Assembly: GCF_024580145.1 (NCBI RefSeq)
Contig: NZ_JANINI010000002.1
Coordinates: 1 to 64,000, forward strand
Source: Methyloversatilis sp. XJ19-49
GTDB taxonomy: Bacteria; Pseudomonadota; Gammaproteobacteria; Burkholderiales; Rhodocyclaceae
Length of the DNA: 64,000 nucleotides
Reading direction: 5' to 3'
This document shows positions 1 to 8,830 of the stretch, in pieces. The notes below the pieces were generated by a model, which saw nothing but the letters and a program-made list of their open reading frames with translations, searched no databases and was not told where the DNA came from. Position 1 is the stretch's first letter. Every line of letters begins with the position of its first letter. The translations under genes and the position numbers were made by a program.

Positions 1-996
1 CGGCTTTGCGGCCTTGGGGTCGCTGGCGGTCGGCGCGTCAGGCGCCGGGTCGGCGGCCACCGGCGCCGGTGCGACGGCCACACTGTCCGCGGCCCCCGAA
101 TCGGCCGGCGCCTTGCGCGGCTGACGGCTGCGCCGCGGTCGCGCTGCAGCCTTCGGGGTGTCGTCCGCCGAGGGTTCGGCCACACGCTCGACCGGCTTTT
201 CGATCAGCTGCACCTGGGCCTGGCCATTGTCACCCTTGCGCAGGCGGAACAGCTCCGGATGACTTTCCAGCAGGCCGGACAGGCTGGCGTGGCCGTAATC
301 CTTGTTGCTGAAGCCGGGTTCGTACTGGCGAACGATCTGGCCGACCCGCCCGATACCCGCCCAGCCGGTGTCTTCGTCGGTGGCAGAACGGATGCCCTGC
401 GACAGCAGATCGAGCACCTGCGCATCAGGCTGCGTGCTGCGCGCCTTGCGCGGTGCCTCGGCGCGTGCCGGCGCTGCGCCGGCCGGGCTCGCCGGCGCGG
501 TCCGTTCGGCCGGACGTCGCTTCGGTGACGATGACGCGGCGGAGGGCGCGGCACGCATGTCGTCGGTGAACACGAATTCTTCGCAGGCGCGCTGGAAGGC
601 GACCGGCGTCGTGCGCCGACCGACCCCCATGACGAACAGGCCGCTTTCCTGGATGCGGCGCGCCAGCGACGTGAAATCGGAGTCACTGGACACGATGCAG
701 AAGCCATCGACGAGGCCGGAGTGCAGCAGGTCCATCGCGTCGATGATCATCGCGCTGTCGGTCGCATTCTTGCCGCCGACAATGCGGAACTGCTGGATCG
801 GCCGGATCGAGTGGTCGAGCAGGTGCGCCTTCCAGCTCGTCATGTTGGGCGACGTCCAGTCGCCGTAGATGCGGCGCACCGTCACGCGACCGCGCGACGC
901 GGCGGCCAGCAGTACGGGCTGGATCAGCGACGGCTGCGCGTTGTCGGCGTCGATCACCAGCGCCAGGCGGCGCTGCGAGGTTTGGGTATCGTTCAT
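1..996 (-). CDS. NYN-domain / LOTUS (OST-HTH) RNA-binding protein, C-terminus cut by window edge
   Basis: The frame opens with ATG at 996 and stays open to base 1, so about 332 codons are visible and the stop lies outside the window. The N-terminus (RLALVIDADNAQPSLI, then VSSDSDFTSLARRIQESG near residues 100-115) is a NYN/LabA-type PIN-like nuclease fold with its conserved acidic residues (IDADN and SDSDF). After a Pro/Ala-rich linker a LOTUS/OST-HTH domain follows at about residues 195-260 (GWAGIGRVGQIVRQ, then YGHASLSGLLE). The visible tail is a low-complexity Ala/Pro/Lys segment. The family is thought to bind or cut RNA; its substrate is not known here. It is transcribed away from the rest of the window, with REP-like half sites just upstream. 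Confidence 0.85.
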   Translation of the reverse strand, partial: MNDTQTSQRRLALVIDADNAQPSLIQPVLLAAASRGRVTVRRIYGDWTSPNMTSWKAHLLDHSIRPIQQFRIVGGKNATDSAMIIDAMDLLHSGLVDGFCIVSSDSDFTSLARRIQESGLFVMGVGRRTTPVAFQRACEEFVFTDDMRAAPSAASSSPKRRPAERTAPASPAGAAPARAEAPRKARSTQPDAQVLDLLSQGIRSATDEDTGWAGIGRVGQIVRQYEPGFSNKDYGHASLSGLLESHPELFRLRKGDNGQAQVQLIEKPVERVAEPSADDTPKAAARPRRSRQPRKAPADSGAADSVAVAPAPVAADPAPDAPTASDPKAAKP

Positions 997-1034
997 GCGG
1001 AGCAGTTGAAGGAACAAACCGTCATGCTACCCCT

Positions 1035-1100
1035 GTCGGCGCGGCCGCGCGGTCCCTGTGGGAGTTGTCCCTGTGGGAGCGTTGCTCGCTTACGGGTCGC
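1035..1100. repeat. Short direct repeat and partial REP-like unit
   Basis: The block TCCCTGTGGGAG occurs twice about 18 bp apart, and the second copy runs on as GTGGGAGCGTTGCTCGC, a partial version of the REP-like palindrome found intact near 15.5 and 17.1 kb. It lies between the starts/ends of two leftward genes, as REP elements usually do. Confidence 0.5.
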
Positions 1101-1118
1101 GCTCTTCAGAAGTCCCGG

Positions 1119-2138
1119 TCAGCCCTCGATCGTCAGATAGACCAGCGTCTGGTTCAGCAGCTGATAGGCCACTTCGCCGTAGGTCATCGGGCCGAGCAGC
1201 GAGGGCACGCGCTTGCCTTCGAGTTCGCTGTACAGGTAGTTCAACACGCAGTTGCAGCTGAAGCCGACCGGGCCCGCCTGGCCACCGTCTCGCGCGCGCA
1301 GCGCCTGCTGGAAGGCGCTGACGTAGTCGGGCACCGGCGCGGCAAAACGGTATTCGACGTCGTCGAATACCGGCGCGTAGAAATCGACCACGCCCTTGCC
1401 CAGATCGACGGCCTTGATGCTCACGTTGATCATCGCGCCGCTGTAGTCGGCGACCAGCGGCAGGCGGGTGTCTATCGCATTGGATGTGACATAGCGCGCG
1501 AAATTGGCCGGCTCGCCGTTGATGCGGCACTCGCCGACCGAAAACCCCTTGGCTGGGAAGCGGATGCTGTCGCCGTCACCCGGTGTGAACAGATTGATGA
1601 TGTCGATGTGCGCGTACTTGTCGGCCGGCAGCGGCACGTGCATCACCAGTGCGCGATCCGGTTCGAATTCCAGCGTTTCACCATTGACCGCGAGTGGACT
1701 GGCGCGGCCGAGATCGTCGAGATGAATGCCCGAAATCCAGCCGATCAACGGCTTGAGGTACATGTCCTCGTAGCCCGGCGCGTTGCGAGCGAACAGGGAG
1801 TGCACGGCCGAAAACGCGGGAATGACGATGATCGAAAAGCCGTTTTCCGGTGCGTCGGCGCATACCCGCTCCAGACTGATCTGGTCATAGAAGCGCATCA
1901 GCGGCACACCACTGCTGACCGGCACCTGCGCGACATAGAGCTGGTCGCGCGTGGTGACGCCGCCGTCCTGCCCCATGAAATAAGGAATGGTGCCGCCGAT
2001 CCAGTGCCCGCGAGGCAACTCGCGCAGCAGCAACTCGTCGCCGGCGATGCTGTAATAGCCACCGCCGCGAATCAGGGCCGTCGCTTCCGACAGCCCCATC
2101 ATGCGCCCGCTCAGTTCCTGCTTGGTCTGACTGTTCAT
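1119..2138 (-). CDS. FIST-like protein of unknown function
   Basis: This is a 339-residue soluble protein with no signal peptide. I do not recognise the family with certainty. The N-terminal part has HWIGGTIPYFMG, and the C-terminal part has GFSCNCVLNYLY followed by GPMTYGEVAYQLLNQT. This recalls the FIST_C sensory domain, in which a GE motif is followed by an N-T segment, so a ligand-sensing role is possible but only inferred. ATG at 2138 lies 17 nt after the stop of the upstream gene (2155-2874); a farther ATG at 2183 would overlap that gene by 29 bp. Neither start has a clear ribosome binding site, so the start is uncertain. The two genes are probably one transcript. Confidence 0.65.
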   Translation of the reverse strand: MNSQTKQELSGRMMGLSEATALIRGGGYYSIAGDELLLRELPRGHWIGGTIPYFMGQDGGVTTRDQLYVAQVPVSSGVPLMRFYDQISLERVCADAPENGFSIIVIPAFSAVHSLFARNAPGYEDMYLKPLIGWISGIHLDDLGRASPLAVNGETLEFEPDRALVMHVPLPADKYAHIDIINLFTPGDGDSIRFPAKGFSVGECRINGEPANFARYVTSNAIDTRLPLVADYSGAMINVSIKAVDLGKGVVDFYAPVFDDVEYRFAAPVPDYVSAFQQALRARDGGQAGPVGFSCNCVLNYLYSELEGKRVPSLLGPMTYGEVAYQLLNQTLVYLTIEG

Positions 2139-2154
2139 GAAGGCGGTGCGGACG

Positions 2155-2874
2155 TCAGCTGGCGCGCAGCTGGGACAGTTCATGCCCGAGCATTCGTGCG
2201 TTCTTGACGAAATATCGATGCAGCTCGCGCAGCTTGAGCATGCGTACTTCTTCGTCGGTGATCACTTCAAGCTGACTGCGCAGGCGCGTCATCAGAAGCT
2301 TCAGGCTGAGCGCACGGATATCGAGATCGACCTGGCCCTCGATCAGCTTGAGCCAGACCGGATCGGTCAGGTCGGGAATGTCGTCTGCCGGCGCGACAGC
2401 TACGACGGATCCGGCGGGCGCCAGATCGACCAGCGGCGAAGCCGGCACCGCGATGGCGGTCTTGCCCTGATCAAGCGAGTACTTGAACTTCCACAGTTCC
2501 TGCAGCGGAATGCCGGTGATCGTGCAGATGCCGTTCAGCGGCACACCTTCGTTGAACAGCGCAAACACATGCTTGGAAAGCGCCTGGGAAAACGGCATGT
2601 CGACTGCGCCGGCCCAGGGCAGCGCGCTCAGATCGGCGCCGATCGGCGCCTGCACATGCACATGGCAGCGCCAGCCCGCGAGGTCGACGTGGCGCCAGAC
2701 GCGCTCGGGCCCTTCGGCCGGCTGACGCCGCACGCGGGCAAACCAGCCGCGTGGCGGCTCAACGCCGACCCAGGCGTCCAGCTTGCGGGCGTCCGGATCG
2801 AAGCGAAAATCGCGTACCGTCCACGGCTCGTTCAACTGCAACAAGCGGCCCAGAAGTACCTTGTCCAACGCCAT
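2155..2874 (-). CDS. ISL3-transposase-N-terminus-like protein, probably domesticated
   Basis: A 239-residue protein with a strong ribosome binding site (GGAGGAGG, about 8 nt before ATG). The order of motifs follows the N-terminal half of ISL3-family transposases: EPWTVRDFRFD near residue 17, WRHVDLAGWRCHVHV near 60-75, PWAGAVDMPFSQAL near 90, then a helix-turn-helix-like stretch (GICTITGIPLQELWKF). The zinc-ribbon cysteines expected before WRH are absent and no DDE catalytic domain follows; instead there is a Pro/Ala/Asp linker and a charged helical tail. It therefore looks like a DNA-binding relic with a new role rather than a mobile element: no inverted repeats are seen beside it. It lies 17 nt upstream of the FIST-like gene. 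The homology is judged by eye. Confidence 0.6.
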   Translation of the reverse strand: MALDKVLLGRLLQLNEPWTVRDFRFDPDARKLDAWVGVEPPRGWFARVRRQPAEGPERVWRHVDLAGWRCHVHVQAPIGADLSALPWAGAVDMPFSQALSKHVFALFNEGVPLNGICTITGIPLQELWKFKYSLDQGKTAIAVPASPLVDLAPAGSVVAVAPADDIPDLTDPVWLKLIEGQVDLDIRALSLKLLMTRLRSQLEVITDEEVRMLKLRELHRYFVKNARMLGHELSQLRAS

Positions 2875-3113
2875 CGGTTTCTCCTCCTCCGACCGAATTC
2901 TGTTCCGGTTACATGACCGGAATCTTTTCTGTATTGAGACGGGCCCGGAATTGCGAGACGGATGGTAGCAAAGCGATGCCGTGACACGGTTTGCGCTGCA
3001 ACATCGCAACCGGTGCCCGGCATGTCTGACCACGACGAGGATTTTTCCGGCCGGGCCGACCGGAGGGTGAAACAGAAGCGAGGCGCGATGAAGCGCCTGA
3101 GATACTCAATGTG

Positions 3114-3198
3114 TGGTGCGCGGAAAGAGACTCGAACTCTTACGCCTTGCGGCACTGCCCCCTCAAGACAGCGCGTCTACCAATTTCGCCACCCGCGC
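3114..3198 (-). tRNA. tRNA-Leu (anticodon GAG)
   Basis: The reverse strand folds as an 85-nt class II tRNA. The acceptor arm GCGCGGG pairs with TCCGCGC (one G-U), and the 3' end ACCA is encoded. The D-arm segment TGGCGAAATTGGTAGACGC is typical of leucine tRNAs, the anticodon stem CTGTC/GGCAG encloses loop TTGAGGG (anticodon GAG), a variable arm TGCCGCAAGGCGT follows, and the T-loop is GTTCGAGTC. It reads CUC/CUU leucine codons. No obvious T-run terminator follows it. Confidence 0.95.
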
Positions 3199-3254
3199 AC
3201 TTCGGATAGGGGCCGGAATATACAACAAAACAGCCACAACAAGGAGTCAGCAGT

Positions 3255-5000
3255 GTGACGGATGTACAGCGAGCGCGGCAGGTGATGTTCGAAATGGTGA
3301 AGCCGCATCGGGGCCGACTGCTGCTGGCCACCATCGGTCTGGTATTGGCGGCGAGCGCCGCGCTGGCGCTTGGCCAGGGTCTGCGCAGCGTGATCGACCA
3401 GGGTTTTGCGGCCGGCGACGCGCAGTGGCTGGACCGCGCGCTTGGCGGTTCGCTGCTGCTGGTCGTGCTGCTGGCGGGCGCGACCTGGCTGCGCTTCTAC
3501 AATGTTTCGTGGCTGGGCGAACGGGTGTCGGCGGACCTGCGCACCCGGGTCTATGCGCATCTGCTGACGCTGCCACCGTCCTTCTTCGAAGCCGGGCGCA
3601 CCGGCGAAGTCATTTCGCGACTGACCAACGACACGGCGCAGATCGAGAATGTGGTCGGATCGACGCTGTCGATCGCGCTGCGCAATCTCCTGCTGCTGAC
3701 CGGCGGCCTCGTGATGCTGGCGCTGACCAGCGGCCGGCTCACCCTGCTGGTGCTGGCCGGCGTGCCACTGGTGGTCGCACCCATCGTGCTGTTCGGCCGC
3801 AAGGTGCGTGCGCTGTCGCGCGAGCGCCAGGCCCGGGTGGCCGACCTCGGCACCCATGTCGACGAGAGCGTGCACGCCATCCGCATCGTGCAGGCCTGCG
3901 GCCACGAAGACGCGGACCGAGATCACTTCACCGCGCTGGTCGAACGCAGTTTCGACACCGGCGTGAAACGCTATCGTCATTCGGCGCTGATGGTGGTGAT
4001 GGTGATCCTGCTGGTGTTCGGGTCGGTAGCGGTCATCCTGTGGGTCGGCGGGCACGATGTGCTGGAAGGTCGTCTGAGTGCCGGCGAACTGTCGGCTTTC
4101 GTGTTCTACGCGGCCATGGTGGCCAGTTCGGTCGGGGCGCTGTCGGAAGTGTGGGGCGAACTGCAGCGGGCCGCCGGTGCCACTGAACGTCTGATCGAAC
4201 TGCTCGATACGCAGCCCGACATCATGGCGCCGGCGTCACCGCGCGCGCTGCCCGAGCCGGCGCGCGGCGACATCACGTTCCGCGACGTTCGCTTCTGCTA
4301 TCCGAGCCGGCCCGACACGCCGGCACTCGACGGCTTCAGCCTCGACGTGCGTGCCGGCGAAACCGTCGCGCTGGTCGGGCCGTCCGGTGCCGGCAAGTCC
4401 ACATTGTTTCAGCTTCTGCTGCGCTTCTATGACCCGCAGTCGGGCACGGTGTGCATCGACGGCGTGCCGCTCGCCGAAGCGGATCCGGCCGACCTGCGCG
4501 CGCGCATCGCACTGGTCCCCCAGGAGGCCGTCATCTTCGCCGCCAGCGTCGCCGACAACGTGCGCTATGCGCGCCCCGACGCCACGGATGCCGAGGTGCG
4601 CACCGCCTGCGAAGCCGCCTTCGCCGACGCCTTCATCCGCGCCATGCCGGGCGGCTATGACAGCCCGCTCGGCGAGCGCGGTGTGCGTCTGTCCGGCGGC
4701 CAGCGCCAGCGCATTGCCATCGCGCGCGCCATCCTGGCCGACCGGCCCATCCTGCTGCTGGACGAAGCCACGTCGGCGCTCGACGCCGAAAGCGAACGCA
4801 TGGTGCAGGCCGCACTGGCGCCGCTGATGGCCAGCCGCACCACGCTGGTCGTGGCACACCGCCTGGCCACCGTGCAGCGCGCCGACCGCATCGTCGTGCT
4901 CGAGCACGGCCACGCGGTCGAGACCGGCACGCACGCCGAACTGCTGGCGCAGGAAGGCCTGTACGCGAAACTGGCGCGGCTGCAGTTCATCGATGCCTAG
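3255..5000 (+). CDS. MsbA-like ABC exporter (fused permease/ATPase)
   Basis: A 581-residue half-transporter with an N-terminal six-helix exporter domain (about residues 15-310) and a C-terminal ATPase. Walker A GPSGAGKST is near residue 374, the Q-loop VPQEAVIF near 420, the signature LSGGQRQRIAIARA near 477 and Walker B ILLLDEATSALD near 499, then the H-loop AHRL. All are intact, so it should work as a homodimer in the inner membrane exporting a lipid or drug-like substrate that the sequence does not reveal. It resembles the MsbA-related group more than true MsbA, and no lpxK/waaA neighbours are present. The start is GTG at 3255 with AAGGAG 8 nt upstream. It is the first gene after the divergent tRNA-Leu. 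Confidence 0.9.
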   Translation: MTDVQRARQVMFEMVKPHRGRLLLATIGLVLAASAALALGQGLRSVIDQGFAAGDAQWLDRALGGSLLLVVLLAGATWLRFYNVSWLGERVSADLRTRVYAHLLTLPPSFFEAGRTGEVISRLTNDTAQIENVVGSTLSIALRNLLLLTGGLVMLALTSGRLTLLVLAGVPLVVAPIVLFGRKVRALSRERQARVADLGTHVDESVHAIRIVQACGHEDADRDHFTALVERSFDTGVKRYRHSALMVVMVILLVFGSVAVILWVGGHDVLEGRLSAGELSAFVFYAAMVASSVGALSEVWGELQRAAGATERLIELLDTQPDIMAPASPRALPEPARGDITFRDVRFCYPSRPDTPALDGFSLDVRAGETVALVGPSGAGKSTLFQLLLRFYDPQSGTVCIDGVPLAEADPADLRARIALVPQEAVIFAASVADNVRYARPDATDAEVRTACEAAFADAFIRAMPGGYDSPLGERGVRLSGGQRQRIAIARAILADRPILLLDEATSALDAESERMVQAALAPLMASRTTLVVAHRLATVQRADRIVVLEHGHAVETGTHAELLAQEGLYAKLARLQFIDA

Positions 5001-5046
5001 ACGCGAGCAGGGAGCGCTCCGACGACGGGCGCAAGGCGCCAGAGCA

Positions 5047-5439
5047 TCACTGCTTGCGCAGCGTCAGTTCGTCGTGCAGCGCATGCACGCCGTCGACGCC
5101 TCGCGCCACCTCGAGCACCCGCTCACGCTGTTCCTGGGTGTCGACGATGCCGAGCAGACGCACATCGCCCTTGAGCGAAATGACTTCGATCGGGAAGGCC
5201 TTGACGCTCGGATCAGCCAGCAGGGCAGTCGTCACGCGGGTCGTCACGCCGGCGTCGTCGAGATTCGCTTCGGATTCCGGCATCGACTGGGCCGTCGCGT
5301 TCGACGGCACCGCAGCCGGCGCGGCCGAGGGCGATTGGGTGACCGGCAAGGGCTCTTGCTTGTCGCATCCGGCGAGCAAGAGCACGCCGAGGCAGGCAAG
5401 CGTCGCGGCCGTACGCCGTGATGTCTGGTGGGTTTTCAT
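5047..5439 (-). CDS. BON-domain lipoprotein
   Basis: A 130-residue protein with a lipoprotein signal: a charged N-terminus, the hydrophobic stretch TLACLGVLLLAGC and lipidated Cys23. After a Pro/Ala/Ser linker comes one BON domain (residues about 60-125): DAGVTTRVTTALLADPSV, ISLKGDVRLLGIVDTQEQ and VARGVDGVHALHDELTL. BON domains, as in OsmY, bind phospholipid surfaces and help keep the envelope stable under stress. It is convergent with the ABC exporter and divergent from the small gene at 5684. ATG at 5439 has GGAGA 7 nt upstream, which settles the start. Confidence 0.85.
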   Translation of the reverse strand: MKTHQTSRRTAATLACLGVLLLAGCDKQEPLPVTQSPSAAPAAVPSNATAQSMPESEANLDDAGVTTRVTTALLADPSVKAFPIEVISLKGDVRLLGIVDTQEQRERVLEVARGVDGVHALHDELTLRKQ

Positions 5440-5683
5440 GAAGATGTCTCCGCAGACGGTCAAGTCGACCGTGGTCCGGATCATCGGCGTCCGTATCCGG
5501 CTCGTCCGTACCGGAACGAACACAGGGTGCGGTCTGCCGGGCATACGCGCGGTGCGATCCGTCCGCCAGCGCACAGACCGCCGCGCCGGCCCGCGGGCAC
5601 CTTCATGCTTCAGGCGTCGGCAAAGCGGAGGGAGCATCCGGCCCGCACGTCTGAATCCACGATGACGATGCCAGGAGAGATCA

Positions 5684-5983
5684 ATGACCACGACGCTAGA
5701 GATCACGCCGAATGAACCGATGGACGCGCCGGTGTGGAAGACGGAGTCCTACCACGACCACGACATGCACGTCTGCACCGAACGCCTCATCAACCACAAC
5801 CCGGCGCTGTCCGGCCACGGCAACGAATGGACCTTCACGGTCACGGTCAGCACGCGCGGTGCAGACGCGCAGCGAGTCGAACTGGTCGGCGCGAAAGCCG
5901 ACCTCGGGCTGTTCTACGCATCGCAGGCGATTGCCGAAGGAATGGGCTTTCTGCGCGGACGCGAACTGATCGAAGGACGCTGA
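5684..5983 (+). CDS. Small His-rich hypothetical protein
   Basis: A 99-residue cytoplasmic protein preceded by AGGAGAG about 6 nt from ATG. I do not recognise it. The N-terminal third is rich in histidine and acidic residues (SYHDHDMHVC, then NHNPALSGHGNEW), followed by an alternating beta-like segment WTFTVTVSTR and a C-terminal helix GLFYASQAIAEGMGF. The His/Asp cluster could bind metal, but this is only a guess. It stands alone between the BON lipoprotein and the ABC-F gene. Confidence 0.65.
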   Translation: MTTTLEITPNEPMDAPVWKTESYHDHDMHVCTERLINHNPALSGHGNEWTFTVTVSTRGADAQRVELVGAKADLGLFYASQAIAEGMGFLRGRELIEGR

Positions 5984-6315
5984 CGCCATCGGGTGCCCGG
6001 CTTGCCTCCACCCTGCGGTCGGAGCCGGCAGCGGACACGAAATGGACGGCGGGGCCGCGCGGGCACGCGGGCGCCGGACGGAAACTCCGGCGCCATCCCG
6101 TCACTTCCGGGCGGAACACCCCTGATCCGGTTCATTCCGGACGCGCGGTGCGCCCGCGTTCGATTTGACGGCGACCTGCGCGGGCGAAGATACTTCGGCC
6201 TGCAGCGACCTTCCGGTCACGACTTTCGGTCGCCTGCCCCGTCTTTTCCGCCCCGCCACCCCTTCCCTGGTCTTGCCGCCTGTCGTTGCGGGACGTCCGC
6301 TGGAGCTTCACCCGC
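5984..6315. other. Intergenic stretch, 332 bp, nothing recognised
   Basis: Both strands lack a convincing coding frame with a ribosome binding site. Several short CCGG-rich dyads occur but none is followed by a T-run. It presumably carries the promoter of the ABC-F gene, for which I see no clear -35/-10 pair. Confidence 0.4.
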
Positions 6316-8262
6316 ATGATCACACTCAGGAACGTCACCCTGCGCCGCAGCGCCAAGGTGCTGCTCGACGGCGCCACCGCCACCATCAACCCGGGCGAAA
6401 AGGTCGGTCTGGTCGGTCGCAACGGCGCCGGCAAGTCGACGCTTTTCGCGTTGCTCAACGGCACGCTGCATGAAGATTCCGGTGAATTCAACGTACCGGT
6501 GCAGTGGCGCATGGCGCAGGTCGCGCAGGACATGCCCGAAACCGACCAGCCGGCGACCGACTTCGTCATCGAGGGCGACACCGCGCTGCTCGCGGCGCAG
6601 CAGGAAGTGCATGCCGCCGAGGCGGGCGACGATGGCGAGCGCATGGCCTATGCCTACATGGCGCTGCACGATGCCGGCGCGCACGACGCCCAGGCGCGTG
6701 CCCAGTCGCTGATCCTCGGTCTGGGTTTCAAGACGACCGAACTGAACAATCCGGTGAACAGCTTTTCCGGCGGCTGGCGCATGCGCCTGCAGCTGGCACG
6801 TGCGCTGATGTGTCCGTCCGACCTGCTGCTGCTCGACGAACCGACCAATCACCTGGATCTGGACGCGCTGGTCTGGCTGGAAAGCTGGCTGACGCGCTAC
6901 GAAGGCACGCTGGTCGTCATCAGCCACGACCGCGAGTTTCTCGACGCCATCACCAATGTCACGCTGCACATCGACGCGGCGAAGCTGACCCGTTACGGCG
7001 GCAACTACAGCACCTTCGAAGACATGCGGGCACAGCAGATGGAACTGCAGCAGAATGCCTACGCCAAGCAGCAGGACAAGATCGCCCATCTGCAGAAGTT
7101 CATCGCGCGCTTCAAGGCCAAGGCGAGCAAGGCCAAGCAGGCGCAGAGCCGCGTCAAGGCGCTCGACCGCATGGAACGGCTGGCGCCGATGTTGGCCAGC
7201 GCCGACTTCACCTTCGAATTCAAGGAACCGGCCAATCTGCCCAACCCGATGCTGGTGATGGAGAACGCGAGCTTCGGCTATCCGCCACCGGAAGAGGCGC
7301 CGCCGGGCACGCCGCCGACCACCATCGTGCGCAATGTGAACCGCACCGTGATGGCCGGCCAGCGCATCGGCATTCTGGGCGCCAACGGTCAGGGCAAATC
7401 GACGGTGGTCAAGACCATCGCACGCGCGCTCAAGCCCACCACCGGTATGGTCAGCGAGGGCAAGGGTCTGTCGGTCGGCTATTTCGCGCAGCAGGAACTG
7501 GATGTGCTGCGGCCGCAGGACAATCCGCTCGAACACATGACGCGCATGGCGCGCGAAGGCCTGCCGGCCGGACAGAGCGGTCGCGAGCAGGACCTGCGCA
7601 ACTTCCTCGGCACCTTCAATTTCAGCGGCGACATGGTGAAGCAGGCGGTCGGCACGATGAGCGGCGGCGAGAAGGCCCGTCTCGTGCTGTGCATGCTGGT
7701 GTGGCAACGCCCCAACCTGCTGCTGATGGACGAACCGACCAACCACCTCGACCTCGCCACCCGTGAAGCACTGGCGATGGCACTGAACGAATTCGAAGGC
7801 ACGGTCATGCTGGTGAGCCACGACCGATCGCTGCTGCGCTCGGTCTGTGACGAATTCTGGCTGGTGTCGCGCGGCGGCATCGAACCGTTCGAGGGCGACC
7901 TCGACGATTACCAGCGTTACCTGCTCAATGAAGCAAAACGGGCCCGCGAAGACCTGAAGGAATCATTGAAGGCGCCGGCAGCCTCGGCAGCGCCAGCCGC
8001 CACAGCCGCCCCCGTACCCGCCCCGGCGGTGAAGAAGACGCCGGTGAATCTCAAGGCGCTGAAGCTCGAACTGGGCAAGCTGGAACAGTCCATCCTCGAC
8101 CTGCAGAAGCGAAAGCACGGCATCGAAGCGCGTCTCACCACGTCGCTGCCGCCGCAGGAAATCGGCGAACTGGGCGTGACGCTGCAGAAGATCGACGCCG
8201 AACTCGACGCCCACGAAGAGCGCTGGCTGGTGGTGTCGGAACAGATCGAATCGGCGTCATAG
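6316..8262 (+). CDS. yheS: ABC-F ATPase YheS
   Basis: A 648-residue soluble tandem-ATPase protein matching the length and order of E. coli YheS (about 637). The first domain has Walker A GRNGAGKST near residue 33 and signature FSGGWRMRLQLARAL near 148. The linker contains AKQDKIAHLQKFIARFKAK, the ABC-F interaction helix. The second domain has GANGQGKST near 354 and MSGGEKARLVLCML near 447, and the DEPTNHLDL Walker B is present in both. A charged Ala/Pro tail and coiled coil end the protein. ABC-F proteins act on the ribosome E site, where they help stalled or misplaced complexes. ATG at 6316 is chosen because MITLRNVTLRR begins the domain; an upstream start at 6286 would add ten unrelated residues. 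Confidence 0.92.
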   Translation: MITLRNVTLRRSAKVLLDGATATINPGEKVGLVGRNGAGKSTLFALLNGTLHEDSGEFNVPVQWRMAQVAQDMPETDQPATDFVIEGDTALLAAQQEVHAAEAGDDGERMAYAYMALHDAGAHDAQARAQSLILGLGFKTTELNNPVNSFSGGWRMRLQLARALMCPSDLLLLDEPTNHLDLDALVWLESWLTRYEGTLVVISHDREFLDAITNVTLHIDAAKLTRYGGNYSTFEDMRAQQMELQQNAYAKQQDKIAHLQKFIARFKAKASKAKQAQSRVKALDRMERLAPMLASADFTFEFKEPANLPNPMLVMENASFGYPPPEEAPPGTPPTTIVRNVNRTVMAGQRIGILGANGQGKSTVVKTIARALKPTTGMVSEGKGLSVGYFAQQELDVLRPQDNPLEHMTRMAREGLPAGQSGREQDLRNFLGTFNFSGDMVKQAVGTMSGGEKARLVLCMLVWQRPNLLLMDEPTNHLDLATREALAMALNEFEGTVMLVSHDRSLLRSVCDEFWLVSRGGIEPFEGDLDDYQRYLLNEAKRAREDLKESLKAPAASAAPAATAAPVPAPAVKKTPVNLKALKLELGKLEQSILDLQKRKHGIEARLTTSLPPQEIGELGVTLQKIDAELDAHEERWLVVSEQIESAS

Positions 8263-8272
8263 GGCCACAAAC

Positions 8273-8788
8273 TCAATCCTTCTTGTAGACGCGTTCATTG
8301 CCCGGTCGCGCGAGCAGCTCCAGCGCCGCCGCCCAATCGCGCGGCACGTCCTTGCGGGCCATGTTCAGCCGCTTCAGCCGGACGGTCACGATCGCCAGCT
8401 CGCTTTTCGCGATGGCCTCCTGATGCACGGCCGAGCGGACGAAGCGGGCGCGCGCGGCGTCGCCGGACCACACGCTCATCGTCCACGCCTCGTTGCCGAA
8501 CAGTTCGCGCCGCGCGGAATAGCCGATCAGGCCGGGCTGTGTCGCCATGCTGTCGATGACGCGGCGCGTCTGGCGATCGAATTCATCGCGCCGCGCGCCA
8601 TCGACGACGATGTGCGTCAGCACCAGCACGACGGCGTCGTCCGCCTCGTCGGCGACGGCCGTGTCGATGCGCGGAAACGGCGTCGACAGCGCGCACGCGC
8701 CCGCCAGTGCGGACAGGCCGGCCGCCATCAGCAGGGTGCGCAGCGACGGCATGAAAGGGCGGCTTCCCGGCGGCAGGGCAGGTGACAT
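8273..8788 (-). CDS. Exported protein with antibiotic-biosynthesis-monooxygenase-like (ABM) fold
   Basis: About 171 residues. A hydrophobic N-terminal segment (LRTLLMAAGLSALAGAC) could be a signal peptide or an atypical lipobox. The mature part has VVLVLTHIVVDGARRDEFDRQTRRVIDS and GLIGYSARRELFGNEAWTMSVWSG, the dimeric ferredoxin-like pattern of ABM-type small proteins, in which a Trp-bearing strand is followed by a helix. Enzymatic function is not evident. ATG at 8788 has GAGG about 8 nt upstream; 8803 and 8752 are alternatives. It is convergent with yheS and divergent from the DUF2141 gene. A sigma-70-like promoter with a palindrome over its -35 (8866-8896) drives it, suggesting repression. 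Confidence 0.65.
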   Translation of the reverse strand: MSPALPPGSRPFMPSLRTLLMAAGLSALAGACALSTPFPRIDTAVADEADDAVVLVLTHIVVDGARRDEFDRQTRRVIDSMATQPGLIGYSARRELFGNEAWTMSVWSGDAARARFVRSAVHQEAIAKSELAIVTVRLKRLNMARKDVPRDWAAALELLARPGNERVYKKD

Positions 8789-8830
8789 GGCGAAACCTCG
8801 CATCAGGGTCAGGGTCGGGGTGACGTGATC

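Noticed and set aside
2155-2874. An active ISL3 insertion sequence
   Set aside because: There is no DDE domain, no zinc cysteines, no terminal inverted repeats and no target duplication.
3040-3060. Possible terminator after tRNA-Leu (CCGG-rich stem)
   Set aside because: On the tRNA strand the stem is followed by AAAAAT instead of a T-run, and the pairing is poor.
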